Below, one piece after another: positions 17,850 to 27,297 of a stretch of DNA of 64,000 nucleotides. The position numbers and the translations under genes are program-made. This DNA comes from CABQCM01 sp965145485 (lineage in GTDB: Bacteria > Bacillota > Clostridia > Oscillospirales > Acutalibacteraceae). The stretch covers positions 56,733 to 120,732 of the forward strand of contig CBCTCU010000004.1 of assembly GCA_965145485.1 (NCBI GenBank), read 5' to 3'. Under the pieces are notes generated by a model, which was not told the origin of the DNA, did not search any database, and saw only the letters and a list, made by a program, of their open reading frames with translations. Every line of letters begins with the position of its first letter. Positions within the stretch are counted from its first letter, which is position 1.

Positions 17850-17916
17850 GGAGCAGCGGCAAGCTGACTCGTTCCGGCATTCTGGCTAGGCCGGGGCCTT
17901 GGGCAACCAATCATCC

Positions 17917-17958
17917 AAAAAAGCCCGATGGGATTAGGCTAATCCCATCGGGCTTTTT
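17917..17958. terminator. bidirectional rho-independent terminator
   Basis: GCCCGATGGGATT (17923-17935) pairs with AATCCCATCGGGC (17941-17953), followed by five T on the plus strand and preceded by six A. It ends the dockerin gene and can also stop minus-strand transcription from murC. Confidence 0.9.
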
Positions 17959-18078
17959 CATTTCGACTTTGTTCCTAGGAGCGGCCAAACCGGCAGCGGC
18001 CCGCAACCGGCCTGTAACTCCGCCCCAAGCGGCGGGCAAAACTCCCGGCACGATTGTCGGCCACCGATTTTCCGCCCC

Positions 18079-19488
18079 TTACTCAGCCGACGGCCGGCAT
18101 TCCTGGCACGCGTCGGGCTGGGCCAGCGCCCCGGCCACGCGATTGAGCTCCCCCGCGCCGACGGTCAGGATCAAATCCCCCTCCCGCGCTATGCTACGCA
18201 GGTAATCGGTGATCGCGTCCAATTGCGGAAGGTAGACCGCGCCGGGGATCTCGGCGGCGAGATCGGCCGAGGATATTCCCACCGTGTTTTTCTCCCGCGC
18301 GGCGTAGATATCCGCCAGCACAGTCAGATCGGGCCGAGACAGCTCACGCACAAAATCCTCAAAAAACGCCTTCGTCCGCGTGTAAGTGTGCGGCTGAAAG
18401 GCGCAGATAAGCCGCCCCCCATCCGCCTTCATCTGCTCGGCGGCGTCAAACAGCGCGTGAAGCTCGCTGGGATGGTGGGCATAATCGTCATAGACGACCG
18501 CCCCGTTGCACTGCCCGCGGTATTCAAACCGCCGCTGAGTACCGGTGTAGGAGGCAAGCCCCCGTTGCACACTCTCCGCCGGAAGGCCCATGACGAGCGC
18601 GGCGGCGGCAGCGGCCAGCGCGTTTCGGATGTTATGCTCCCCCGGCACCAAAAGCTTGACGTGGCAGAGCAAATCACCCTCCCTGGTAATATCAAAGGCC
18701 GGCAGCCCATGCTCATATTCAATGCCCTGCGCACGAATCTGAGCCGCTTCGCCAAGGCCGAATGTTACGGTCTGCCGCTCGATACCGGCCAAACAGGCCA
18801 GCGTATTGACGTCATCGGCATTGAGGACCACCACGCCGCCCGCCTTGGGCGTGCGCTCTGCGAAGGCGCGAAACGAATGGGAAATATCCGCAAGGTCTTT
18901 AAAAAAGTCGAGATGATCCTCTTCCACATTGAGCACAACGGCGACAGTGGGGCAAAAGCTCAAAAAGGAATTGCAGTATTCGCAGGCCTCGAGGATGATG
19001 CTGTCCCCCTTGCCCACACGGTGGGCGCTGTGGACGAGGGGCAACACCCCGCCGATCATGAAGGAGGGATCGACCCCAGCCGCCATCGCGATGCAGCACA
19101 GCATGGAGGTGGTGGTGGTCTTCCCATGCGTGCCCGCCACACAGACCGCATGACGATAATCCCGCATAATGGCGCCGAAAGCCTGCGCGCGTTCAAACAC
19201 CGGGATTCCCCTCTCACGCGCGGCGACGATCTCGGGATTGTCATCGTGCACCGCCGCCGTGCGCACCACAAAGTCGGCCTGCCCCAGATTTTGGGGAGCA
19301 TGGCCGATGGCGACGCGTATCCCCATGGAGGCCATCTCATCGATCGCCTCGCTGTGACGCACGTCCGAGCCGGTCACAACCAGACCGCGCGAAAGCAGAA
19401 TCTCGGCAAGGGAATACATCGAAATCCCTCCGATTCCAACCAGATGGGCATGTGCGCCGGGGCGGATACACTGATCGATCGTCATCAT
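18079..19488 (-). CDS. murC: UDP-N-acetylmuramate--L-alanine ligase MurC
   Basis: MurC adds the first amino acid of the peptidoglycan stem peptide using ATP. The 469-residue enzyme shows HLVGIGGISMYSLAEIL at the N-terminus, the P-loop GTHGKTTTTSM, the NVEEDHLD region, YDDYAHHPSEL and QPHTYTRTKAF. All three Mur-ligase domains are present. The ATG at 19488 lies eight bases after AAAGGA; the frame remains open upstream without homology. No other mur gene is adjacent. Confidence 0.95.
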   Translation of the reverse strand: MMTIDQCIRPGAHAHLVGIGGISMYSLAEILLSRGLVVTGSDVRHSEAIDEMASMGIRVAIGHAPQNLGQADFVVRTAAVHDDNPEIVAARERGIPVFERAQAFGAIMRDYRHAVCVAGTHGKTTTTSMLCCIAMAAGVDPSFMIGGVLPLVHSAHRVGKGDSIILEACEYCNSFLSFCPTVAVVLNVEEDHLDFFKDLADISHSFRAFAERTPKAGGVVVLNADDVNTLACLAGIERQTVTFGLGEAAQIRAQGIEYEHGLPAFDITREGDLLCHVKLLVPGEHNIRNALAAAAAALVMGLPAESVQRGLASYTGTQRRFEYRGQCNGAVVYDDYAHHPSELHALFDAAEQMKADGGRLICAFQPHTYTRTKAFFEDFVRELSRPDLTVLADIYAAREKNTVGISSADLAAEIPGAVYLPQLDAITDYLRSIAREGDLILTVGAGELNRVAGALAQPDACQECRPSAE

Positions 19489-19756
19489 AAACCAAATCCT
19501 TTCCAAAGCCGCCTGCCGGCGGATCACCGCCCCAAAGCAAGCGGGCCAGGCCACAGGGCGCCCTAGCGGACGCACTGGAGTATTCATCACAAACGTATGA
19601 CGCAGCCAACCAAACGATCACCGCATGCCGCGTCCGATTTGTATGGCGGGGCCCGCAGAATGTTTCTTCACAACTGTCCCGCCAATCCAATAGGTTACCA
19701 TGTCACCCGTCCTGCGGCCGTCATCGGGCCTCAGCAGCCTAGCAGCGTTTTATTCT

Positions 19757-21505
19757 CTATTCCACCACGCCCAGCAGGGTGTATACCATGGTCGAGCCAA
19801 CGCAGAACAGGCCGGTCAACCCACCCAGGCAGGCCGTCACCGGCCGGGTCCATTCGCGCGGATGAGCCTGCCAGTCCTCCAAAGCAAGCCCTATGGCCGT
19901 CAGACCGACAAACAGCGTGGGCACCGCATAACGGAAATTCTGGGTGCAGGTGTGAGGGTATTGAATGCAAAAGCTGACATACGACCCGAGCACCGTCAGA
20001 TACAGCAGGGCAAAGAACAGCTTGAGCTGCCAGTTCATCGTTCCTTTGCGCAGCAGAACCCACCCCATCGCAAAGAGGGAAAAGGCCACGACGGCAATGT
20101 TGGTGTAAAATAGCAATACAGCAAAGGTGTTTCCCAGCGTGCCCGGCTGGAAAAGATCAAACTCGCCAAACATGGAGGTCTTCAACAAGCCCAGGAAAAC
20201 ATTGTGCTCATAATAGGACGAAGAGGTACGCTCCCCAAAAGCGACAAAAACGCTTTTGAGCTGCTCAAGCGAGGGGTCAAACAGCCTTTCCCACAGGCTG
20301 TAATCCCCGATGTACTGCTCGTCCTGCAAAGAGAGCATGGGCACATAGCTGATGGGCATTTGGTAAAGCACAAAGTTATACACCTGCCACCACAGTCCAA
20401 GCGGAACGCAAACCAGGCCAAAAACGGCAAACTGCCCGACCATCGGCCAAAAGCGGCGCCTCTGCTCGATGAGCTTGTACAAGAACAAAAAGGCGATGGG
20501 TACGGCCGCCAGCCCTCCCGAGGTTTTGGCCATCATGGAGCAGCCCAACGCAACCGCTATGCATAGTATGCGCCGGACCGATGGCTTTTTATACCAGCGG
20601 ACCGCAAAGAGCAGCGCGGCCAATTGCAGGGTAATGGATAAGATGTCGTTGTTGATGCTGCCCGACATGATAATCAAGGTTGGGTGAAAGCACAGCAGCG
20701 CCATCGGGATGCAGGCCGCTTTGCGGCCAATTCCCACCTCGCGCAGGAGCTTATAGCACAAAATGGTACAGGCCGAGGCATAAAACAGGGTCAGAACCTG
20801 GATGCTCTCGGTCGCCCGCTGATAGTCCATGCCCAGCGTCACATTCAGCCGCAGAAACATCCCCGCGATAAAATGATGCAGGGGCGGATGGTAGAACTGC
20901 CAAACCCGGCGCGGATCAAAATCGGGAAGCTTTAATTGATTGTAAAACCATTCGATGTAGACCGCGTGCCCCCTCTGTCCGCCAAAATACCAGACGTCAT
21001 GCTGGCGGACGATCGACGAGGTGTACAGGATATACCCCACGCGCAGCACAAACCCGGCGGCCAGCAGAAGCAGAATCACACGCTGGGGGGTGATCGACCG
21101 CATGCTGACCCAGTAGCAGGTCATACCCGCCAAAGCGGCCAGGCCGACCACCATGACAAACACCGCCTGCTGCGTGGTCTGATAAAACAGTACGAGCACC
21201 ACGACGACCGCAATGCCTGCGACCAGCTCCCGTACGCCGGGATGGCGCTCTGGGTACAGCACCCAAAAGTAAAGCATAAAGCCGGCGATGACCACGCCCA
21301 GCATCAGCACGACCGCGTCAAAGGAAACCATGGAATCACTGCTTGTGACGTTGAAAAAAGCGTTGACAAACAGGCAAAGCAAGGCAAGAACACAGAAGGG
21401 GTGGCGAAGAAGGCCAGCAAGCCCCCGGTTACCCTGCCCCAGCGGCGAACCCTCCTGCCCGGGCTCGGAAGGCGGCGCCTGCTTGACAAAAAAGGTCTGG
21501 CGCAT
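19757..21505 (-). CDS. GT-C type membrane glycosyltransferase (GT39/PMT-like)
   Basis: The 582-residue protein has about a dozen transmembrane segments. The architecture resembles lipid-phosphate-sugar glycosyltransferases of the GT39/GT83 type: an acidic motif in the first extracytoplasmic loop region (QHDVWYFGG...GHAVYIEWFY) and a following YHPPLHHFIAG motif. Such enzymes transfer a sugar from a polyprenyl carrier to glycans, lipids or proteins on the outer face. It is 41 bases downstream of the FAD-enzyme gene and probably co-transcribed, which suggests a shared role in envelope glycan synthesis. The acceptor cannot be deduced. Confidence 0.75.
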   Translation of the reverse strand: MRQTFFVKQAPPSEPGQEGSPLGQGNRGLAGLLRHPFCVLALLCLFVNAFFNVTSSDSMVSFDAVVLMLGVVIAGFMLYFWVLYPERHPGVRELVAGIAVVVVLVLFYQTTQQAVFVMVVGLAALAGMTCYWVSMRSITPQRVILLLLAAGFVLRVGYILYTSSIVRQHDVWYFGGQRGHAVYIEWFYNQLKLPDFDPRRVWQFYHPPLHHFIAGMFLRLNVTLGMDYQRATESIQVLTLFYASACTILCYKLLREVGIGRKAACIPMALLCFHPTLIIMSGSINNDILSITLQLAALLFAVRWYKKPSVRRILCIAVALGCSMMAKTSGGLAAVPIAFLFLYKLIEQRRRFWPMVGQFAVFGLVCVPLGLWWQVYNFVLYQMPISYVPMLSLQDEQYIGDYSLWERLFDPSLEQLKSVFVAFGERTSSSYYEHNVFLGLLKTSMFGEFDLFQPGTLGNTFAVLLFYTNIAVVAFSLFAMGWVLLRKGTMNWQLKLFFALLYLTVLGSYVSFCIQYPHTCTQNFRYAVPTLFVGLTAIGLALEDWQAHPREWTRPVTACLGGLTGLFCVGSTMVYTLLGVVE

Positions 21506-21546
21506 TGCGATCTACCATCCTTTCGCTCGAAAAATTTCAGTGTTTT

Positions 21547-23112
21547 TTATCCAGCCGTCTTTTCCTCGTGGTATTCCTGCTCCACGTTGACATTCCAAAC
21601 AGCGTCACGACCGCAACGGCCCATCATGCAATCGACCGCCCGCATGGCGGTGAGCATCGAGTGATCCATGTTATTGTAACGGTGCTGCCCATTGCGGCCG
21701 ATACAGAACAGGTTGTCAAAGGTATTGAGGTATTCCACCAGACGGTCCATCTCAGAATAGGTGTCAAAGTAGGCGGGGTAGGCTTTCTTAACCCGTTCGC
21801 GGTGGGCGTCAAGCACATCGCCGGCTTCAATAATCCCCATTTTTTCGAGTTCCGCCGCAGCAAAAGCGATGCATTCCTCCTCGCTCATGCTCCAGAATTC
21901 GTCCCCCTCGCTGCAGAAATATTCCAAGCCGATCCAGACGGTGTTTTCCGGGTCCTTCACCAGATAGGGCGACCAGTTGTTGAATATCTGGATGCGCCCC
22001 AGCTTGACCGACGTCTCCTGCACATAGATCCAGCAGTCGGGCACGATGTTGCCCAGCGTTTTGACGCTGGTCTCGTTTTTTAAGTTGAGGCGGTTGACCA
22101 GCAGCCCCACCGTCACAAAATCGCGATAGGGCAGCCCCTCGGCGATCGCGGTGATGTCCGCCGGCGGGGTATGGCCGGTCATACCGGTCACCAGATCCTT
22201 CACCGGCATGGAGGAGAAGAAATAGTCCCCTGCGACCGCTTTGTCCCCCACCTTGGTAGCGCAGACAACCGACTTGACCCGTCCCTGCTCACAGACGATC
22301 TTCTTCACTTCGCAGCCGGTGAGGATGATGCCGCCCATTTTCTTCACTTCCTCGGCCACCGTCTCCCAAAGCTGGCCGGGCCCGTATTTGGGGTACCAAA
22401 ACTGCTCGATGAGAGAGGTCTCCACCTTCTCCTGCGCTTTTTTGGAGCCAAATGCCTTGCGGAACATATCCTTGATCAGCGCGGTAACGGATAGCCCCTT
22501 AACACGCTGCGCCCCCCAATCGGCCGCAATTTCGCTCGGATGCCGGCCCCACAGCTTCTCGGTATAGCCCTCGAAAAACATGCTGTAGAGCACCTTGCCA
22601 AAGCGGTTGATATAGAAATTTTCCAACGAATCCTCCGGCCGTTTGGATATGGCCGATTTGAGATAGGAAAAGCCGGCCTTCATGGTACGCGCAAACCCCA
22701 TGTTGCGGATGGTCTGTCCCTTCATGCTGATCGGGTAATCAAAGAATTTGCTCAGATAGTAAATTCGGGAAACCCGGTCGCGCACCAGCATCACCCGGTC
22801 CTCCGTCTCCGGATCAGGCCCTCCCTCGCTCAGCGGCTTGTCCCGGCCCAGCTTGGCGTCATCCATCGACGGGGCTCCCTGTAAGGGCATCAGATCGCTC
22901 CACCACCGCATGACCTCCTGATCCTTGGAAAAAAAGCGATGGCCGCCGATATCCATCCGGTTGCCCTGATACCGCACCGTACGGGATATGCCGCCCATTT
23001 CCCCGCTTTCCTCTAAAATCACGACCTCGTATTCGGTTCCCTGCTTGAGAAGCTCATAGGCGGCGGTCAAGCCCGCCGGGCCCGCGCCGATAATAACCAC
23101 ACGTTTTTTCAT
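21547..23112 (-). CDS. FAD-dependent amine-oxidase/UDP-galactopyranose mutase-like protein
   Basis: An N-terminal Rossmann FAD motif (VVIIGAGPAGLTAAYELL) and a C-terminal FCIGRNGQHRYNNMDHS place this 521-residue protein among NAD(P)-binding amine-oxidase-fold flavoproteins. Close families are annotated protoporphyrinogen-oxidase-like or UDP-galactopyranose-mutase-like, and members often sit in polysaccharide loci. The neighbouring membrane glycosyltransferase supports a glycan role, but the substrate is unknown. The ATG at 23112 follows GAAAGG by nine bases; an in-frame ATG at 23121 is too close to that site. Confidence 0.75.
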   Translation of the reverse strand: MKKRVVIIGAGPAGLTAAYELLKQGTEYEVVILEESGEMGGISRTVRYQGNRMDIGGHRFFSKDQEVMRWWSDLMPLQGAPSMDDAKLGRDKPLSEGGPDPETEDRVMLVRDRVSRIYYLSKFFDYPISMKGQTIRNMGFARTMKAGFSYLKSAISKRPEDSLENFYINRFGKVLYSMFFEGYTEKLWGRHPSEIAADWGAQRVKGLSVTALIKDMFRKAFGSKKAQEKVETSLIEQFWYPKYGPGQLWETVAEEVKKMGGIILTGCEVKKIVCEQGRVKSVVCATKVGDKAVAGDYFFSSMPVKDLVTGMTGHTPPADITAIAEGLPYRDFVTVGLLVNRLNLKNETSVKTLGNIVPDCWIYVQETSVKLGRIQIFNNWSPYLVKDPENTVWIGLEYFCSEGDEFWSMSEEECIAFAAAELEKMGIIEAGDVLDAHRERVKKAYPAYFDTYSEMDRLVEYLNTFDNLFCIGRNGQHRYNNMDHSMLTAMRAVDCMMGRCGRDAVWNVNVEQEYHEEKTAG

Positions 23113-23538
23113 GTTGTACATCCTTTCTATATGCAAGCCGGCCGTGATGCAAGGGCGCTGTTGCTCCCATACCATGGGACGTGAATATCGGGCGCAGCAG
23201 CCAACTAGCGCCACATCCACCCCGTAAAGGATAACATATCCTCAGGCCTAGCGGCTTTTTGTGCGCACGGGGGAGCCTCCACCCTGCCCACATGCCGCCT
23301 GCGGGCCGGGCCCTTTGCGGCAAATCGATACCGGCAGTCCCTTCTGTTGGGTCGCGATGGTCGCCATGCTTGCCGCTAAGGGCTGGATCATGCCAGCAGC
23401 CAGTCGCAGAATGGCTTACGCCGGTCGGCGAATTCGCGCGGTATGCCGTCCGCTCGGGCAACGACTGCCGCTGCGGCGCGTGCGAAAAAGGCCCCTTATT
23501 CCTAGCATCCTTTCCTTAATTGCGATACCGGGGGCTTT
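23113..23538. other. 426-base intergenic stretch, nothing recognised
   Basis: Only short frames without family resemblance are present. It is GC-rich, with no clear promoter, repeat or terminator. It separates the HAD gene from the FAD/glycosyltransferase pair. Confidence 0.35.
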
Positions 23539-24345
23539 TTACTCCACGTCGCCCGCGATATCCCCCACGCTCTCGATGATATAGCGGGGGCGGTAAGGAA
23601 AGCGCCGCACCGTGTCGCGGGTGGACACGCCGGTGAGCACCAATACGGTATCAATCTCCGATTCAATACCGGCGACGATGTCGGTATCCATCCGGTCTCC
23701 CACAATAGCGGCGTCGGCCGTATCGCAGCCGAGAAGGCGTATGCCCGTGCGCATCATCAGCGGATTGGGCTTGCCGAGGAAATAAGCGCTGCAGCCGGTC
23801 GACAGCTCGATGGGGGACACCAGCGCACGGCAGGCCGGGAGCATCACCCCGCCGTCGCCGGGGCCGGTCAGGTCGGGGTTGGTGCAAATCAGCCTGGCCC
23901 CCGCCTGGACCAGCAGCACCGCCTTGGCGATGCTTTGGTAATTATAGTTTTCGGTCTCCCCCACCACGACGTAATCAGGGTCAACATCGTTCATGCTGAT
24001 ACCCGCCTCGTACAGCGCGTTATGCAGGCCGGCCTCGCCGATGCAGTAAACCGAACAGCCCGGCTCCTGATTGCGCAAAAACTCGGCGGTGGACAAGGCG
24101 CTGGTATAAAAATGCTCCTCCTCCACATCCAGGCCCATACGCTGGAGCTTTTGGCGCAGCTCTTTGGGAGAGCGCTGACTGCTGTTTGTTAAAAAAAGAA
24201 AGTTTTTGTTTTCCCGGTGCAGCCAGTCGACAAACCGCTTTGTGCCTGGCAATAAATCGTTGCCGTGATACAGCACGCCATCCATGTCGCAGATGAAGCC
24301 GCGCTTTTGCCGAATCGCCTCTATGCATTGCATCGAGCTTGTCAT
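23539..24345 (-). CDS. HAD-IIA family phosphatase (NagD-like)
   Basis: A haloacid-dehalogenase superfamily hydrolase of subclass IIA. Motif I is CDMDGVLYHG, motif II is FLTNSSQ, motif III is LGKPNPLMM and motif IV is VGDRMDTDI, in the right order over 268 residues. Substrates in this subclass are sugar phosphates or nucleotides (NagD acts on nucleoside monophosphates, AraL on sugar phosphates); the specific one here is unknown. The ATG at 24345 is seven bases after AGGAGG. A consensus promoter lies at 24424-24453. Confidence 0.88.
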   Translation of the reverse strand: MTSSMQCIEAIRQKRGFICDMDGVLYHGNDLLPGTKRFVDWLHRENKNFLFLTNSSQRSPKELRQKLQRMGLDVEEEHFYTSALSTAEFLRNQEPGCSVYCIGEAGLHNALYEAGISMNDVDPDYVVVGETENYNYQSIAKAVLLVQAGARLICTNPDLTGPGDGGVMLPACRALVSPIELSTGCSAYFLGKPNPLMMRTGIRLLGCDTADAAIVGDRMDTDIVAGIESEIDTVLVLTGVSTRDTVRRFPYRPRYIIESVGDIAGDVE

Positions 24346-24423
24346 GTTCATTCCTCCTGCGGGCCGGGCCCGGATTGACTTTTGACAGTTTACCTAAAGA
24401 GATGGTTGTTTATACCCGCTGAT

Positions 24424-24453
24424 ATTATACCTTTTCACAGGGGATAAAGTCAA
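24424..24453 (-). promoter_or_regulatory. sigma-A promoter of the HAD phosphatase gene
   Basis: On the minus strand TTGACT (24448-24453), 18 bases, TATAAT (24424-24429). The start codon is about 80 bases downstream. Confidence 0.8.
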
Positions 24454-24509
24454 TACGGGGAACTAATTTTATAAATTCCCGCCAAAAGGCGGACTTTTTG
24501 GCTGTGGTA

Positions 24510-24518
24510 TGCTATAAT
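24510..24518 (+). promoter_or_regulatory. extended -10 promoter for the ACT/PFL operon
   Basis: TGCTATAAT (24510-24518) is an extended -10 with perfect TATAAT; no good -35 is visible. It diverges from the HAD promoter and lies about 360 bases before the ACT gene. Confidence 0.6.
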
Positions 24519-24524
24519 AGACGA

Positions 24525-24874
24525 CAGCAGAATCACGAGCGAGTCTTCCTTTGCGGGAGCGCTATTTATGCTCCGCCGTGCTCCCCTAGCCAGGCGGCCT
24601 GTCGGAGAGCCAACCATTCCAATACGGTCCAGGTGTGGGGCGAATGCTTCGCGGCATAATCAGGAAGATCTCGCCCATTCCTCGCCGTATGGCAATGGCG
24701 GCGGGGCGGCTTGTCTTCTTGACGCTGAAAGCCGCATAATGGCACGTCACAGGGCGTAAAAGTGGAATGGGCTATGGGCCTGCCGCCACCAAGGTTGCCC
24801 CGGGCGACAAACACGCGGCGCGGCGGTAAAAAGTGAATGAAGCCATCGAATGAACCTATGAGGAGGAACAGGAT
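24525..24874 (+). other. long 5' leader of the ACT/PFL operon
   Basis: About 350 bases separate the predicted start site from the ACT-protein ATG. The segment is GC-rich, contains no convincing frame and could hold a structured regulatory leader; I could not match it to a known riboswitch. It ends with AGGAGG upstream of the ATG. Confidence 0.35.
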
Positions 24875-25144
24875 ATGAGAGCGGTAATTTCGGTCATCGG
24901 TAAGGACATGGTGGGGATTTTGGCCCGCGTTTCGGCCGTCTGCATGGAATATAACGTAAACATCATCGACGTCAACCAAACGGTCATGCAGGATGTTTTC
25001 GCCATGACCATGCTCACCGACGTTTCGGCCTGTTCGGTCAGCTTTGCCGAATTTTCCGACCGGATGAGCGAGCTTGGAAAAGAGATCGGTATGGTTATCC
25101 ACACGATGCACGAGGACATTTTTCTGTCCATGCATCGCATCTAA
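24875..25144 (+). CDS. ACT-domain protein (UPF0237)
   Basis: An 89-residue single ACT domain (VISVIGKDMVGILARVSAVC at the N-terminus, IDVNQTVMQDVFAM in the middle). ACT domains sense amino acids or other small ligands. In Firmicutes this protein is nearly always paired with the PFL-family gene that follows here after 12 bases, so it probably regulates or binds that protein. TGAGGAGGAACAGGAT precedes the ATG. The ligand is unknown. Confidence 0.88.
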   Translation: MRAVISVIGKDMVGILARVSAVCMEYNVNIIDVNQTVMQDVFAMTMLTDVSACSVSFAEFSDRMSELGKEIGMVIHTMHEDIFLSMHRI

Positions 25145-25156
25145 GGGGGAGGCAGC

Positions 25157-26515
25157 ATGCTGAACATTGGCGATATTCTCGAAACCATCACCATGATTGA
25201 GCAGGACCACCTGGATATCCGCACCGTCACCATGGGGATCTCGCTGCTCAGCTGCATGGACAGCGACATTGACCGCGCCTGCAGCAAGGTATACGACAAA
25301 ATTACCCGCTGCGCCGCCAGACTGGTGCCGGTATGCGAGGAGATTGAAAAGGAATACGGCATTCCCATTATCAACAAGCGCATCGCCGTTACGCCGGTCG
25401 CCATGCTCGCGGCCGCCTGCCCTGGCGCCAATCCGGTAAAATTCGCCCTTGCCCTGGAGCGGGCCGCCAATACCGTTGGGGTCAATTTTATCGGCGGATA
25501 CTCCGCACTGGTGCAAAAGGGCTTCGCGGCCGGCGACCGCGAGCTCATTGAGAGCATACCCGAAGCGCTGGCGGTGACCGACCATCTGTGTTCCTCGGTC
25601 AATATCGGCAGCACCAAAGCCGGCATCGACCTTGACGCGGTCGCAACCATGGGGCGGATCATCCGTGCCACCGCCGAGCGCACGGCCGACCGAAACTGCA
25701 TCGGGGCCGCCAAGCTGGTGGTCTTTTGCAACGCGCCGGAGGACAATCCTTTCATGGCCGGGGCCTTCCACGGGGTCGGAGAGCCCGACTGCGTGATCAA
25801 CGTGGGGGTTTCCGGGCCGGGCGTAGTGCGCGCCGCGCTGGAAAAAATGGGGGATGGCGATATCACCGACGTGGCCGATACGGTGAAAAAGACCGCCTTT
25901 AAAATCACCCGTATGGGCCAGCTCGTAGCCAGAGAGGCCTCCACCCGTCTGGGGGTTCCCTTTGGTATTGTCGACCTTTCTCTGGCCCCCACCCCTGCGG
26001 TGGGAGACTCGGTTGCGCATATATTGGAGGAAATGGGCCTGGAATCCTGCGGCGCCTGCGGCACTACCGCCGCGCTGGCGCTGCTCAACGACGCGGTCAA
26101 AAAGGGCGGCGTCATGGCCTCGTCCCACGTTGGCGGATTATCGGGGGCCTTTATACCGGTTTCGGAGGACGCCGGCATGATCGCGGCGGCCCAGTCGGGG
26201 TGCCTGACCATCGAGAAACTCGAAGCCATGACGGCGGTTTGCTCGGTCGGCCTTGACATGATCGTGATTCCGGGAGACACCCCGGCCGAAGTCATTTCGG
26301 GCATCATTGCCGATGAGGCGGCCATCGGTATGGTCAATTCCAAAACAACCGCCGTGCGGCTGATCCCCGCTATCGGCCGCAACGAAGGAGAAATTCTCGA
26401 ATTTGGCGGCCTGCTGGGCAGCGGGCCGGTAATGAAGGTCAACACGTCCTCCCCCGCCCGGCTGATTCGTCGCGGCGGCCGCATTCCCGCCCCCTTGCAA
26501 AGCCTGAAAAATTAG
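25157..26515 (+). CDS. PFL-family protein (UPF0210)
   Basis: A 452-residue conserved protein of the UPF0210/PFL family, so named for distant similarity to glycyl-radical pyruvate formate-lyase folds. Conserved stretches include VGVNFIGGYSALVQKG, NIGSTKAGIDLDAVA, GVSGPGVVRAAL, CGACGTTAALALLNDAVKKGG and HVGGLSGAFIPVSEDAG. No glycyl-radical activation partner is nearby and the biochemical function is undetermined. It is translated with the ACT protein upstream. Confidence 0.88.
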   Translation: MLNIGDILETITMIEQDHLDIRTVTMGISLLSCMDSDIDRACSKVYDKITRCAARLVPVCEEIEKEYGIPIINKRIAVTPVAMLAAACPGANPVKFALALERAANTVGVNFIGGYSALVQKGFAAGDRELIESIPEALAVTDHLCSSVNIGSTKAGIDLDAVATMGRIIRATAERTADRNCIGAAKLVVFCNAPEDNPFMAGAFHGVGEPDCVINVGVSGPGVVRAALEKMGDGDITDVADTVKKTAFKITRMGQLVAREASTRLGVPFGIVDLSLAPTPAVGDSVAHILEEMGLESCGACGTTAALALLNDAVKKGGVMASSHVGGLSGAFIPVSEDAGMIAAAQSGCLTIEKLEAMTAVCSVGLDMIVIPGDTPAEVISGIIADEAAIGMVNSKTTAVRLIPAIGRNEGEILEFGGLLGSGPVMKVNTSSPARLIRRGGRIPAPLQSLKN

Positions 26516-26518
26516 GGT

Positions 26519-26546
26519 TGTAAGCGACGAGGCGATCGCCTTACAT
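26519..26546 (+). other. hairpin just after the PFL gene
   Basis: TGTAAGCGA (26519-26527) pairs with TCGCCTTACA (about 26536-26545) with one bulged base. There is no T-run. It may be a weak terminator or 3' end protector for the ACT/PFL mRNA. Confidence 0.4.
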
Positions 26547-26757
26547 TGAGAAACTGAGGGGCTGTGCATTTGCCGGACGAGGGCCCGTTTTCCCTCCCTG
26601 CCGCTGGATGAGGCGCCGCACGCCGAGCCTGAGTCAGTGCGTCACGTTTTTGTCAGGGGAACCGGTCGGGCAAATCAACCCCTAATGGGTATGCTGGCTA
26701 TCGCCTGCGGTCTCAACAGTAAGGAAGCTCTAGAAGCTTTTGTTTTTTCGATATAAT

Positions 26758-26972
26758 CGACCGACTCTAATCTTGATCGCGATCTTACGCTGCAAAAGGC
26801 AGCCTGGGAACAGGGTGGCTTTTGGGGCCAGGCAGTTTCTGCACCGCCGCCAGCAAGGTGGAAAATCTGCGTCTTTATCTTGGCGAGCCACGGCGGGAAA
26901 GCTGGCACACACAACCTCACGGTGAAAGTGAAAGCGTTTTCTTTCTTTCCCCCCTTTCGCGGGGGGATTTTT
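26758..26972 (+). ncRNA. candidate structured small RNA
   Basis: A TATAAT (26752-26757) with a poor -35 precedes about 215 bases without a convincing gene, ending at a very strong terminator. Within it, CAAAAGGCAGCC pairs with GGTGGCTTTTG (about 26794-26829) through a 12-pair stem with one mismatch and one bulge. The arrangement is what an independently transcribed small RNA would look like, but I could not match it to 6S, SRP, RNase P or tmRNA. It could instead be the 3' UTR of the ACT/PFL operon. Confidence 0.35.
26949..26972 (+). terminator. rho-independent terminator
   Basis: CCCCCC (26949-26954) pairs with GGGGGG (26961-26966) around TTTCGC, followed by ATTTTT. It ends either the ACT/PFL operon, 430 bases after its stop, or the candidate RNA. 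Confidence 0.8.
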
Positions 26973-27247
26973 CTCGTCGACAAACCGGCGGCTGTATCAG
27001 TGATAAGCCGTTTTTGCTTTGGGATAGCCGACAGCTGGTTGAGCTGCCTTCCCACTTTGTCATCGCGATCCACCCCCATTCTGCTTGCTGATGTTCAGGC
27101 AGTCATTTGCGAAACTATCTCCGTCGTAAAAATGCATATTTAAGCTGTCAGAATGGTGGTCTGGCCCATATTGTGGAAAACACGGATGAAATACTTTCGT
27201 GCTTTTTTCGAATAATTTTGAGCGACAACAGATCGCTCTCCAGACGC

Positions 27248-27282
27248 AAAAAAGCCCTGTACTAATCAGTACAGGGCTTTTT
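27248..27282 (-). terminator. rho-independent terminator of tuf
   Basis: AAAAAGCCCTGTACT and AGTACAGGGCTTTTT form a perfect stem with loop AATC, 15 bases past the tuf stop codon. The T-run is in place on the minus strand. Confidence 0.92.
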
Positions 27283-27297
27283 GAATCGGCAAATAAA

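Noticed and set aside
26675..27079. Minus-strand 134-codon frame in the tuf-PFL gap
   Set aside because: No family features, and it spans the strong plus-strand terminator at 26949-26972.
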